A DNA stretch of 64,000 nt from positions 1 through 64,000 of the forward strand of contig NZ_QQAR01000004.1 of the NCBI RefSeq assembly GCF_003350375.1. The letters are read 5' to 3'. Both the position numbers and the translations under genes were made by a program. This document shows, piece after piece, positions 25,372-34,586 of the stretch (its first letter is position 1; the number at the start of each line of letters is the position of its first letter). A model generated the notes under the pieces. It did no database searches. It was not told the origin of the DNA and worked only from the letters and a program-made list of their open reading frames with translations. Origin of the DNA: Flavobacterium sp. AG291 (GTDB lineage: Bacteria > Bacteroidota > Bacteroidia > Flavobacteriales > Flavobacteriaceae).

Positions 25372-27039
25372 TTAGTTCTTAATCACTTTTCTTGATTGGG
25401 TCTTTCCATTGTCTTTAACTTTTACAATGTAAACCCCTTTTGAAAAACCACTAAAGTCAATGCCATTTTCAATTCCTTTCGCTTCATACACCAGCTGCCC
25501 TAAAGTATTATAGACCTCTTCAGAAACACTCTCACTAAAATTACCGGTAATGGTTAGTCTTTCGGCAACAGGATTAGGATAAGCTATAAATGTGTTTTTC
25601 TCAATACTGTTTATTCCTAGCAAAACATCCATCGCCTCTATAGCCTGAGGCATATTAGGCAGCGGACCGATATTACCCTCTAAAGCCAATCCTTGTGGTT
25701 TTCCTGTTTGTTTTAAAATTTCTCTAAGCTCTACCCCACTCAGGTATTCGCCTGTATTAGCATGATAATATGACTGCAAAACTATGGCGCATGAAGCCAC
25801 TATAGGCGTTGCTGAACTCGTTCCGCTAAACCAGGTATAAGTCTGGTTATTATCATCGTTAACAATATACGCCTGACCCGTTCCGGCAGTAAGCACATTC
25901 AACCCCCAACCCTGAAGGTCAACTCTTTCACCATAGGTACTATACCACAAGCGATCGTGAGCTTCATCAGGGCTACCGGCACCAACTATAATAGCTCCGC
26001 TGTCGCCACGACTATTATATTCGTCAAATATAGGACTGTCCAAATCCTGATTTCCATTTCCGGCAGCAGCCACAACGATGATACCTGCATCAGTAGCTGC
26101 CTTAGTCAGATCCCAAACAGGAAGATCGTATTCTGATGGACCATAATCTTCAAGTTCGCCATACCCGTCAGTCTGCAATTCATAAATAACAAAGTCACCC
26201 TCTGTTGATTGCTCAAAACATTTTGATATTGAGAAAGGCACATCATATTCTGCCTCTACCGTAAGTACCGAATACATTACAAGTTCATTAGCCCCATGAG
26301 CCAGACCAGTAATTCCATAATTTCCGGGATCAGCATATAATATCCCGAAAACACCTGTTCCATGGGTCTCATCATCAATAATATCAGGATGAATAGTTAT
26401 GTTATCGGCAAAGGATACATTACGGTCGTTCAGCTCTTCATGCAGTGGATTCATACTCCCTTCAAGATCACGGATATTAATCCCCTGCCCGGTTAATCCC
26501 AAATCCCAGGCATAAACCATATCAACACCATAATCAGTGATATAATTCTGATATTCTAAAAGAGAAGGTGTTGCAGGCTCAATATCATGAGGGAAAGGAA
26601 TAGGCTTAGCCGACATAAGACTGCAATATTCCACACCGCTAAACTTTTCAAGTTTTTGTCCCAAAGCCATTAGTCGCTCATTTGTCGGATTTTCAATCTT
26701 CAATTCAACGATATTAGACAGTTTTCTTACCGATGCGCCACTTCCTGTATTTTTCACTGCAAGTGCTTCCAGTTCTGCAAGTTTTGAAGGGTTAATAGCG
26801 ATAGTTTTACGGATAGTAATATTATACTCTTCCGAAAGTTCTTTAAATTCAGGAATATAAACAGACAGGTCTTTTATATAATCCTGACTATTGCCAAGAT
26901 TTACACCGTCGTTAAAAGAAACGTATAGTTTGTGAGCGTCAGTGCCCTTTCGGAGCTTAAGCGTTCCTTTTCGGTTTTGGGCTTCTACAGCCCCTGAAAA
27001 AAGGAACAAAAATGAGATAATGAGTGATTTTCTTTTCAT
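25372..27039 (-). CDS. Secreted S8 (subtilisin-type) peptidase with T9SS sorting domain
   Basis: A 555-residue exported serine protease. A signal peptide (IISFLFLFSGAVEAQ) is followed by a propeptide-like region, then the catalytic domain with Asp191 (NIRDLEGS), His226 (ETHGTGVFG) and Ser408 (FSGTSSATP); AAAGNGNQD carries the oxyanion Asn. The last 80 residues (FIAYPNPVAERLTI ... GVYIVKVKDNG) are a type A T9SS C-terminal domain, so the enzyme should be secreted through the outer membrane and cleaved or anchored there. The promoter element is at 27086-27093. The substrate is unknown. Confidence 0.93.
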   Translation of the reverse strand: MKRKSLIISFLFLFSGAVEAQNRKGTLKLRKGTDAHKLYVSFNDGVNLGNSQDYIKDLSVYIPEFKELSEEYNITIRKTIAINPSKLAELEALAVKNTGSGASVRKLSNIVELKIENPTNERLMALGQKLEKFSGVEYCSLMSAKPIPFPHDIEPATPSLLEYQNYITDYGVDMVYAWDLGLTGQGINIRDLEGSMNPLHEELNDRNVSFADNITIHPDIIDDETHGTGVFGILYADPGNYGITGLAHGANELVMYSVLTVEAEYDVPFSISKCFEQSTEGDFVIYELQTDGYGELEDYGPSEYDLPVWDLTKAATDAGIIVVAAAGNGNQDLDSPIFDEYNSRGDSGAIIVGAGSPDEAHDRLWYSTYGERVDLQGWGLNVLTAGTGQAYIVNDDNNQTYTWFSGTSSATPIVASCAIVLQSYYHANTGEYLSGVELREILKQTGKPQGLALEGNIGPLPNMPQAIEAMDVLLGINSIEKNTFIAYPNPVAERLTITGNFSESVSEEVYNTLGQLVYEAKGIENGIDFSGFSKGVYIVKVKDNGKTQSRKVIKN

Positions 27040-27085
27040 AGATAATTTAGTTGATTAGTAAACAGCGATTTACATCTGGTTCCTC

Positions 27086-27093
27086 CAAATGTA
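27086..27093 (-). promoter_or_regulatory. -7 element TACATTTG of the S8 peptidase gene
   Basis: TAnnTTTG on the minus strand, 46 bases before the start. Confidence 0.55.
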
Positions 27094-27199
27094 TAAAAAG
27101 AGTTTTAACACAATTCTATTTGTTAATAATTTTAACATTTACAACGTTTTAGCCAAAAGCTTATCAACAATTCTATATGGTTTACGTGCCAAATTGTAG

Positions 27200-27207
27200 T
27201 ATTTTTG
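27200..27207 (+). promoter_or_regulatory. -7 element TATTTTTG of rluF
   Basis: TAnnTTTG ending four bases before the rluF ATG. Confidence 0.5.
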
Positions 27208-27211
27208 CAGT

Positions 27212-28081
27212 ATGGAAGAAGAATTGAAACGTCTGAATAAATTTATATCGGAAACCGGTTATTGCTCACGCAGGGAAGCCGACAAACTTATAGAAGAAGG
27301 CCGGGTTACCATAAATGGTATAGTACCGGAAATGGGAACTAAAGTTTCTCCTGAAGACGAAGTGCGTATAGACAGCAAACTTATAAAAGAGAAAACTTCA
27401 AAACACATTTACTTAGCATTCAATAAACCGGTAGGCATAGAATGCACTACTAATACTGATGTAAAAGATAATATTGTAGACTATATCAATTATCCTAAAC
27501 GAATATTCCCCATTGGCCGTCTTGACAAAGCCAGTGAAGGACTTATATTTATGACTGACGACGGTGATATTGTAAATAAGATATTACGCGCACGCAATAA
27601 TCACGAAAAAGAATACATTGTTACCGTTAATAAACCTATTACCGACAGGTTTATACAACGCATGGGTAGCGGGATTCCTATCCTCGATACTGTTACCCGA
27701 AAATGTAAAGTAGAACAAATAAGCAAATACATTTTCAGGATAGTACTTACTCAGGGACTCAATCGTCAGATCCGCCGTATGTGCGAATACCTTGGTTATG
27801 ATGTTACAGCCCTTAAACGTATCCGTATCATAAACATATCGCTTGATGTGCCTGTTGGAAGATACAGAGACCTTACCGCCTCAGAAATTAAAGAACTTAA
27901 CACTCTTATTGAACCTTCAAGCAAAACAGAAGAGGCAAGTCTTCCAAAAGAAGAACCAACGAGAAGAATCTCGGCTGCCCGCAGACCTATAAATCCAAAC
28001 AGGCCACAAAACAACAGAAACGGTAATAACAGTAAGCCTTTTAACACCAATAGAAGGAATAATCCACGTAAAAAAGATTGA
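27212..28081 (+). CDS. rluF: 23S rRNA pseudouridine synthase, RluF-like
   Basis: Isomerises uridines in 23S rRNA. An S4 domain comes first ([20 protein letters not shown]), then the RsuA/RluB/E/F-type catalytic domain with Asp105 in [10 protein letters not shown] and [18 protein letters not shown] near the end. [13 protein letters not shown] points to RluF rather than RluB. A basic, Asn/Arg/Pro-rich tail (residues about 245-289) is an extension typical of Bacteroidota. The site choice (2604) is inferred from family resemblance. Confidence 0.9.
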   Translation: MEEELKRLNKFISETGYCSRREADKLIEEGRVTINGIVPEMGTKVSPEDEVRIDSKLIKEKTSKHIYLAFNKPVGIECTTNTDVKDNIVDYINYPKRIFPIGRLDKASEGLIFMTDDGDIVNKILRARNNHEKEYIVTVNKPITDRFIQRMGSGIPILDTVTRKCKVEQISKYIFRIVLTQGLNRQIRRMCEYLGYDVTALKRIRIINISLDVPVGRYRDLTASEIKELNTLIEPSSKTEEASLPKEEPTRRISAARRPINPNRPQNNRNGNNSKPFNTNRRNNPRKKD

Positions 28082-28435
28082 TATAACGAGTGTTAAAAAT
28101 TCACGTATTTTCACATTTTAACACGCTTTAAGAAATCGCATTCAACAATAAGCTAATTTATAGCAATATTATAACACTTTAATAACCTTACGATGTATTT
28201 GTAAGGTTATTTCAATTTGTTATGGTCTAAAAAACCATAAGCTAACTTTACTTTAGTATTTAATAATTATAACAAAAATTTATTATTGCGTTATTATTTG
28301 TTATTTACTTACAAGCTAAAACGAATTTCTTACAAAAATATCACATTAAAATAAATTTTGTTATAATAATATTTCATTGATAATCATTTAGTTAAGTTTA
28401 TATATTAGCAAGATTCAAAAATTAACTAAACTACT
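28082..28435. other. AT-rich intergenic stretch with two hairpins
   Basis: 354 bases without a gene. A perfect 11-bp hairpin (28181-28191 with 28201-28211) and a smaller one (TTATGGT/ACCATAA near 28219-28239) may end rluF transcription. The rest is very AT-rich and should contain the promoter of the large secreted protein, but no strict TAnnTTTG is present near its start. Confidence 0.5.
28181..28211 (+). terminator. Possible terminator of rluF
   Basis: Stem AATAACCTTAC/GTAAGGTTATT, loop of nine, weak T-containing tail; 100 bases past the rluF stop. Confidence 0.5.
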
Positions 28436-31006
28436 ATGAAAAAAATTATCTTGCTATTAGGCCTGTGTTTTGCTTCGCAAACATGGGCTCAGGACTGTAC
28501 ACCACTATCCTACTACACAGAGAATTTTGAGACGGCTACGGTGCCCTCATTACCCTCATGTTCAACAGCTTCAGGATCAAATACCTGGACAACTGCTAAC
28601 AACCCCGGAAATGGGTTTGACAACAACACCCTTAAGTATACCGGCAACACACAGGCAGCAAATGCCTGGTTCTTTTCAAAAGGAATTGCGATGACGCAAA
28701 GTGTATGGTACAAGATCTCCTATCGTTACGGTAACAACGGAGTTTCAACAGAAGATCTTGTAGTCACACTGGGTACAACAGGAACAAGTGCAGATCCGGC
28801 TTTCCAAACTCACGCAGGTATTACGGGAGGTACTCCAACTACATTCCTTTTAACAACATTCCCTGCACAAAGTACGGCTACTTACTATCTAGGCTTCCAT
28901 GCGACAAGTGCTGCCAATCAGGGTAACATCTATGTTGATGACATTGTTGTAGAACCTGTAACTTGTAATAATCCGGAAAACATCCAGGTAACAAACCTAA
29001 CTACAACCGGAGCAACATTTACATGGGATGATACAGCAAACAACAATACAGATATGTTTACTGTATATCATTATGGTTACATGACAAGTAATACACCTCC
29101 TACCAATGCTGGAGATATTCATTACAACAATTTAACCTCTAACGATGTTACCGACCTGCAACCGGGAACTACTTACTATCTTTTTGTGCGTACACAATGC
29201 CAGCCTGTAGTTGGTGGATGGAGTGAGCCCGTAATATTTACAACTCCTACCTGTGCAGCTACAACTGTACCCTACACAGAAGATTTTGAAACAGCAACAA
29301 CGCCATCCCTGCCTTCATGTACATCAGGTGATCAATGGGTAACAGGAGCTAATCCGGGCAGTGGATTTGAAAGCAACGCATTACAATATACTGCAGGAAC
29401 AGAAACGGCAAATGCATGGTTCTTTACTCAGGGTATCCAACTTAATGTAGGAAGTTTCTACAAACTAAGATATAGTTATGGCAATAACAGTAGTGAAACA
29501 ACTGAAAGCCTTGCTACAGTAATAGCGACAAGCCCTAACGCTGCATCGGTAATTGGTACAGTAAATGATTTAACAAACATAACAGGCAATACTCCTACCG
29601 TACATACTTCAGGAATTGTAACTGTTCCTACGAGCGGCGTATATTACTTTGGATTTAATGCTCACAGCGAGGCTAATGCGGGTAACCTGTATGTAGACAA
29701 TATTGAAGTAAAAGACTGGGATTGTGGTGTACCGCTAAATATTACAGCAACAGCTATTACACCAACATCGGCAACAATTTCATGGGAAACTCCGGAAGAA
29801 AACACGAGTTTTGGTTACTTGGTTGCGCACCCTACAACAAATACTGCTCCTGAAAGCGGTGAGTATGTACCGGCATTAACAAAAGAATTCACTGACCTGA
29901 CTCCCGGTACTACGTATTATATTTTTGTAAGAAGCCAGTGTGGTCCACTAATGGGTGACTGGTCAGAGAGCATCAGCTTTACAACACCGGCTTGCGAACC
30001 TACAACTGTTCCTTATATACTTGATTTCGAATCAGCGACAGTTCCGGCAACACCTGAATGTACTATTGCTCAGGAAGCGATATCAGGAAATGACTGGGTA
30101 ACCGCAAACAACCCTGGTAGCGGATTTACAAGTAATACTCTTGTATATACAGCTACTAACGATGCTGCCAATTCATGGTTCTATACTCAGGGAATCCAGC
30201 TTACAGAAGGTACACTTTACAAAGTATCTTATAAATATGGTAATAACGGTACTTCTACTGAAAACCTGAAAGTAACACTTAATAGCAATCCTAATCCAAA
30301 CTACCAGATTGGCAACAACTTTGGTACACACGAAGGCATAACGGGAGGGACACAGGAGGAAAATTCCATTGAGTACTTCAACATGCCTACAGGTGTTTAC
30401 TATTTTGGTTTCAATGCTTACAGCGAGGCGGGCCAGGGTGCTATTTATATTGATGATTTTAAAATTGAAGTTATTGATTGTGGCGAACCAACAAATGGTT
30501 CAGCAACGGTTACTACAACCACTGCTACAATAACATGGGAAGCAGCAACATCAGGAAATGCTACTCCAAACGTTTACCATATAACATATGGCACTACCGA
30601 TACTTTACCTACAGAAGGATGGGAAAATGAATCCGGTACTTCTAAAACTTATGAAGGACTTGAACCGGGCACACAGTATTATGCATTCATCAGAGTTCAG
30701 TGTGGACCTTCAAACAGTGGATGGATAACTATTCCTTTCACAACTGAAGAAGTTGCTGGTCTTGGTGATAATACCCTAAAAAACATTACAGCTTATCCAA
30801 ACCCTGTAAAAGATGTACTTAACCTTAATGCACAGTCTACAATTGAAAAAGTAGAAGTATACAGCATTACCGGACAACTGGTACATACTCAAAATGTAAA
30901 CACACAGAATGCTGTTATAAATCTTCAACAGCTTTCTACAGGAGCATACCTTGTAAATGTAATTGGTGAAAACGGATCAAAACGAATCAAAATCATCAAA
31001 GAATAA
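28436..31006 (+). CDS. Large T9SS-secreted protein with three repeated jelly-roll/FnIII modules
   Basis: An 856-residue exported protein. The signal peptide ends near TWAQ. Three modules of about 250 residues follow, beginning near residues 21, 273 and 520, each with a jelly-roll-like part (YTENFETATVPSLPSC, then a WFFSKGI/WFFTQGI/WFYTQGI strand and a YYxGF motif ending in IYVDDI) and a fibronectin type III part (TTTGATFTWDD, LQPGTTYYLFVRTQC). A type A T9SS domain closes it (ITAYPNPVKDVLNLN ... GAYLVNVIGENG). No catalytic motif is visible; adhesion, matrix or glycan binding is the likeliest role, by inference. Single-gene unit. Confidence 0.85.
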   Translation: MKKIILLLGLCFASQTWAQDCTPLSYYTENFETATVPSLPSCSTASGSNTWTTANNPGNGFDNNTLKYTGNTQAANAWFFSKGIAMTQSVWYKISYRYGNNGVSTEDLVVTLGTTGTSADPAFQTHAGITGGTPTTFLLTTFPAQSTATYYLGFHATSAANQGNIYVDDIVVEPVTCNNPENIQVTNLTTTGATFTWDDTANNNTDMFTVYHYGYMTSNTPPTNAGDIHYNNLTSNDVTDLQPGTTYYLFVRTQCQPVVGGWSEPVIFTTPTCAATTVPYTEDFETATTPSLPSCTSGDQWVTGANPGSGFESNALQYTAGTETANAWFFTQGIQLNVGSFYKLRYSYGNNSSETTESLATVIATSPNAASVIGTVNDLTNITGNTPTVHTSGIVTVPTSGVYYFGFNAHSEANAGNLYVDNIEVKDWDCGVPLNITATAITPTSATISWETPEENTSFGYLVAHPTTNTAPESGEYVPALTKEFTDLTPGTTYYIFVRSQCGPLMGDWSESISFTTPACEPTTVPYILDFESATVPATPECTIAQEAISGNDWVTANNPGSGFTSNTLVYTATNDAANSWFYTQGIQLTEGTLYKVSYKYGNNGTSTENLKVTLNSNPNPNYQIGNNFGTHEGITGGTQEENSIEYFNMPTGVYYFGFNAYSEAGQGAIYIDDFKIEVIDCGEPTNGSATVTTTTATITWEAATSGNATPNVYHITYGTTDTLPTEGWENESGTSKTYEGLEPGTQYYAFIRVQCGPSNSGWITIPFTTEEVAGLGDNTLKNITAYPNPVKDVLNLNAQSTIEKVEVYSITGQLVHTQNVNTQNAVINLQQLSTGAYLVNVIGENGSKRIKIIKE

Positions 31007-31069
31007 ATTTAGGTTACGGTGATAAATAGGGGCTATCTGAAAAGATAGTCTTAAAAAAGCTATGAAAAA

Positions 31070-31103
31070 AAGGGCTGCCTCAATGAGGCAGCCCTTCCTG
31101 TTT
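31070..31103. terminator. Terminator after the large secreted protein
   Basis: 12-bp stem AAGGGCTGCCTC/GAGGCAGCCCTT with loop AAT. The T-run is stronger on the minus-strand side than on the plus side. Confidence 0.75.
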
Positions 31104-31187
31104 GATTAATACAACTAACCGTTTGAAAGCCATAAACGTTTAGACACAAAGTTTTCCGAAATTTGTACTACCATTAAATTAATAACA

Positions 31188-32024
31188 ATGAAAACAGATA
31201 AACAAAAAATATGGTTCGTAACCGGAGCATCAAAAGGTTTCGGATTATTGTTCGTGAAACAGCTTTTAGCCACGGGACAAAATGTAGCTGCCACATCGCG
31301 CACAACTGCTGAACTTATTAAAACTATTGGCGATTCAGAAAACTTTCTGCCTTTGGAAGTAGACCTGGCAAGCGATAGTTCGGTTGCAGCAGCGATAGCA
31401 AAAACTGAAGCTAAATTTGGCGGGCTTGATGTACTAGTGAACAATGCTGGTTATGGCATTGGCGGAAGCCTTGAAGAAGTAGAAGATCGTGATGTTCGCG
31501 CTGCTTTTGATATTAATGTATTCGCTGTGTTTAATACTATACGTCATACGTTGCCTATCATGCGTAAACAGCAATCAGGACATATAATAAATATAGCATC
31601 CATAGCAGGTGTTGCGCCGGGTTCAGGATGGGCTGCCTATTCAGCAGCCAAGTCGGCAGTAATTGGTTTATCTGAAGCACTGGCACAGGACGTACAACCT
31701 TTCGGCATTACCGTTACAGCTGTGGCACCGGGTGGTTTCAGAACAAGTTTCCTTTCTAAAGAGTCATTAGCTGTTCCAAAAAATAGGAATGGTGCTTATG
31801 ATAACATAAATGAAATGCTTATCAGATATCAGGGGCTTGACGGTAAACAAGCCGGTGACCCTGAAAAAGGCGTTGCCATAATGATACAGACTGCTTTTGA
31901 ACAAAATCCACCTCTTCATCTATTATTAGGAAGTGATGCCTACAGAAGGGCAACTGCCAAATTTGAGAGTCAGATGAATGAATTTGAGAATCTGAAAGAC
32001 ACAACTACATCTACAGATTTCTAA
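31188..32024 (+). CDS. Short-chain dehydrogenase/reductase
   Basis: A 278-residue NAD(P)-dependent oxidoreductase. TGASKGFG binds the cofactor, NNAGYG is the central strand motif, Ser138 is in IASIAG, and YSAAK has Tyr151 and Lys155. Arg38 after the second strand (ATSRTTAEL) suggests NADP. The group is often annotated as retinol- or ketoacyl-reductase-like; the substrate here is unknown. It shares a bidirectional terminator with folD. Confidence 0.9.
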   Translation: MKTDKQKIWFVTGASKGFGLLFVKQLLATGQNVAATSRTTAELIKTIGDSENFLPLEVDLASDSSVAAAIAKTEAKFGGLDVLVNNAGYGIGGSLEEVEDRDVRAAFDINVFAVFNTIRHTLPIMRKQQSGHIINIASIAGVAPGSGWAAYSAAKSAVIGLSEALAQDVQPFGITVTAVAPGGFRTSFLSKESLAVPKNRNGAYDNINEMLIRYQGLDGKQAGDPEKGVAIMIQTAFEQNPPLHLLLGSDAYRRATAKFESQMNEFENLKDTTTSTDF

Positions 32025-32027
32025 AAC

Positions 32028-32055
32028 GAAAAGGGAGCCAATCGGCTCCCTTTTC
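32028..32055. terminator. Bidirectional terminator between SDR gene and folD
   Basis: 12-bp stem GAAAAGGGAGCC/GGCTCCCTTTTC with a four-base loop. Confidence 0.88.
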
Positions 32056-32067
32056 TATCATAAAAAA

Positions 32068-32952
32068 TTACTTTTTGTCTCTTCTAAGCTCTCTTGCAAG
32101 AAGTGTATTTTTAAGCAACATGGCAATTGTCATTGGCCCTACCCCACCCGGAACCGGAGTGATGAAAGACGCTTTTTTACTTACGTTCTCAAAGTCAACG
32201 TCGCCGGTAATAACATAACCTTTAGGGTTTGTATCATCCGCAACGCGTGTAATTCCAACGTCTACAATTACTGCATCATCCTTAACCATCTCTGCTTTAA
32301 GGTAATTTGGCACACCAAGGGCAGTGATAATGATATCAGCCTGAGTTGTTATCTGTGCAATGTTTTTAGTATGGCTGTGCGTTAGCGTAACGGTTGAGTT
32401 TCCTGGGAAACCTTTACGCCCCATAAGGATACTCATTGGGCGGCCTACGATGTGGCTACGTCCGATAACTACTGTATGCTTACCCGCAGTCTCTACATTA
32501 TAACGCTCTAAAAGCTCAAGGATACCAAATGGCGTTGCAGGAATAAAAGTAGTCATATCCAGTGCCATTTTACCAAAATTCTCAGGGTGGAAACCGTCAA
32601 CATCTTTGCTTGGGTCTATCGCCATAAGTACTTTTTGGTCGTCTATTTGTTTTGGAAGCGGAAGCTGTACGATAAAACCGTCGATGTTATCGTCCTGGTT
32701 AAGTTCCTCAATTTTTTTCAAAAGCTCAAGCTCAGAAATAGTGCTTGGCATTTTTACAAGTGTAGACTCAAATCCTACACGCTCGCAGGCTTTTACTTTG
32801 CTCCCTACATAAGTAAGGCTCGCTCCGTCGTTACCAACGATTACAGCTGCAAGGTGTGGCACCTTTTCGCCGTTCTTCTTCATTTTTGCTACAACTTCGG
32901 CAATCTCATTCTTGATATCTTCCGAAACTTTTTTTCCGTCGAGTAATTGCAT
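32068..32952 (-). CDS. folD: Methylenetetrahydrofolate dehydrogenase / methenyltetrahydrofolate cyclohydrolase
   Basis: Bifunctional enzyme of one-carbon metabolism, making 10-formyl-THF from methylene-THF with NADP. Motifs: YVGSKVKACERVGF with the catalytic lysine, DGFIVQLPLPKQID, VIGRSHIVGRPM, and TPVPGGVGPMTIAML near the end. The length (294) is normal. Monocistronic with a terminator on the far side. Confidence 0.97.
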   Translation of the reverse strand: MQLLDGKKVSEDIKNEIAEVVAKMKKNGEKVPHLAAVIVGNDGASLTYVGSKVKACERVGFESTLVKMPSTISELELLKKIEELNQDDNIDGFIVQLPLPKQIDDQKVLMAIDPSKDVDGFHPENFGKMALDMTTFIPATPFGILELLERYNVETAGKHTVVIGRSHIVGRPMSILMGRKGFPGNSTVTLTHSHTKNIAQITTQADIIITALGVPNYLKAEMVKDDAVIVDVGITRVADDTNPKGYVITGDVDFENVSKKASFITPVPGGVGPMTIAMLLKNTLLARELRRDKK

Positions 32953-33016
32953 TGTTCGTGTTTTATTTTTGAAAATAGATGTTCAATTGAATACTGCCGT
33001 GACAGTTAAATATAAT

Positions 33017-33042
33017 AAAAAAAGACGCGTTTAACCGCGTCT
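33017..33042 (-). terminator. Terminator of ffh
   Basis: Stem AGACGCG/CGCGTCT, loop of six, T-run on the minus strand. Confidence 0.85.
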
Positions 33043-33049
33043 CTGTATT

Positions 33050-34390
33050 TTAAGGCCTCATTCCTTTCATTCCGCCCATCATTCGCATCAGGTTCTTACC
33101 GGCACCACCCTGCATCATCTTCATCATTTTGCTCATCTGGTCAAACTGTTTCAGCAGTTGGTTTACCTGCTGTATAGAGGTACCCGATCCTTTTGCGATC
33201 CTGTTCTTTCTTTTTACATCAATGGTTGCAGGTTTGCTACGCTCTCCCGGAGTCATTGAATAAATGATAGCTTCTATATGTTTAAAGGCGTCGTCTTCGA
33301 TCTCAACATCTTTTAGTGCTTTTCCTGCACCGGGTATCATCCCAACAAGGTCTTTCATGTTACCCATTTTCTTAACCTGTTGAATCTGTGCAAGGAAATC
33401 GTCAAAACCAAATTCGTTTTTAGCGATTTTCTTTTGTAGTTTTCTTGCCTCTTCTTCATCATATTGCTCCTGTGCTCTCTCAACAAGGGAAACAACGTCA
33501 CCCATACCCAGGATACGATCGGCCATACGGCTTGGATAGAAAACATCAATTGCTTCCATCTTCTCACCCGTACCAATGAATTTAATTGGCTTGTTAACTA
33601 CTGATTTAATAGAGATAGCGGCACCACCTCGGGTATCACCATCAAGTTTGGTAAGGATAACACCATCAAAATCCAGTCTGTCGTTAAATGCTTTTGCAGT
33701 ATTAACAGCATCCTGACCTGTCATTGAATCCACAACAAATAGGGTTTCGTTTGGCTCTATCGCTTTATGAACGTTAGCAATTTCGTTCATCATCTCTTCA
33801 TCGATCGCTAGACGACCGGCAGTATCGACGATAACTACATTAAATCCGTTAGCTTTAGCATGTTTGATGGCATTTTGAGCAATCTCAACAGCATTTTTGT
33901 TACCCTCTTCAGAATATACTTCTACACCTATCTGTTCCCCTACAACGTGTAGCTGGTTGATAGCCGCAGGACGGTAAATATCACAGGCAACCAATAACGG
34001 TTTCTTGTTCTTTTTAGTTTTAAGGTAATTGGCAAGTTTACCCGAAAAGGTAGTTTTACCAGAACCCTGAAGACCTGACATCAATATTATCGTAGGATTT
34101 CCCGACAGGTTAATACCGGAAACATCTCCTCCCATAAGTTCGGTAAGTTCGTCTTTAACGAGCTTAACCATAAGCTGGCCTGGCTGTAATGTAGTAAGTA
34201 CATTTTCGCCAATCGCTTTTTCTTTTACTTTAGTAGTAAAATCTTTAGCGATCTTAAAATTAACGTCGGCATCCAGTAATGCTCTCCTAACCTCTTTAAG
34301 AGTATCGGCTACGTTTACCTCGGTTATCTTTCCGTGACCTTTAAGTATATGTAAGGCTTTGTCTAATTTTTCACTTAAATTATCAAACAT
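33050..34390 (-). CDS. ffh: Signal recognition particle protein Ffh
   Basis: GTPase that with 4.5S RNA brings nascent membrane proteins to FtsY. The N domain is followed by the G domain with GLQGSGKTT (P-loop at about 107-115), DTAGRLAIDEEM and TKLDGDTRGGAA, then the Met-rich M domain (QMSKMMKMMQGGAGKNLMRMM). The length of 446 is standard. The promoter element is at 34418-34425. No SRP RNA gene is recognisable next to it. Confidence 0.97.
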   Translation of the reverse strand: MFDNLSEKLDKALHILKGHGKITEVNVADTLKEVRRALLDADVNFKIAKDFTTKVKEKAIGENVLTTLQPGQLMVKLVKDELTELMGGDVSGINLSGNPTIILMSGLQGSGKTTFSGKLANYLKTKKNKKPLLVACDIYRPAAINQLHVVGEQIGVEVYSEEGNKNAVEIAQNAIKHAKANGFNVVIVDTAGRLAIDEEMMNEIANVHKAIEPNETLFVVDSMTGQDAVNTAKAFNDRLDFDGVILTKLDGDTRGGAAISIKSVVNKPIKFIGTGEKMEAIDVFYPSRMADRILGMGDVVSLVERAQEQYDEEEARKLQKKIAKNEFGFDDFLAQIQQVKKMGNMKDLVGMIPGAGKALKDVEIEDDAFKHIEAIIYSMTPGERSKPATIDVKRKNRIAKGSGTSIQQVNQLLKQFDQMSKMMKMMQGGAGKNLMRMMGGMKGMRP

Positions 34391-34417
34391 AAATCAGGGT
34401 TTCTTTTTATAGAGGTG

Positions 34418-34425
34418 CAAATTTA
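34418..34425 (-). promoter_or_regulatory. -7 element TAAATTTG of ffh
   Basis: TAnnTTTG on the minus strand, 27 bases before the start. Confidence 0.6.
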
Positions 34426-34516
34426 AGAATTTGATTTTTAAGATGCAGTGTTTACACAAATAAAAAGGTATGCTTTGAGACGATTATAATAAAGGTTTGG
34501 CATACCAAACTCTAAA

Positions 34517-34550
34517 AAATAGAAAACCGGCCTGGGAAGGGGCCGGTTTT
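34517..34550 (-). terminator. Terminator of the LamG lipoprotein gene
   Basis: 10-bp stem AAAACCGGCC/GGCCGGTTTT; T-rich tail on the minus strand. Confidence 0.85.
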
Positions 34551-34586
34551 CTTCGGAAAAAAACTTGAATATTTAAAAAAACACAA

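Noticed and set aside
34391..34586. SRP RNA gene next to ffh
   Set aside because: Only a promoter element and a terminator are visible; no SRP RNA domain IV-like hairpin.
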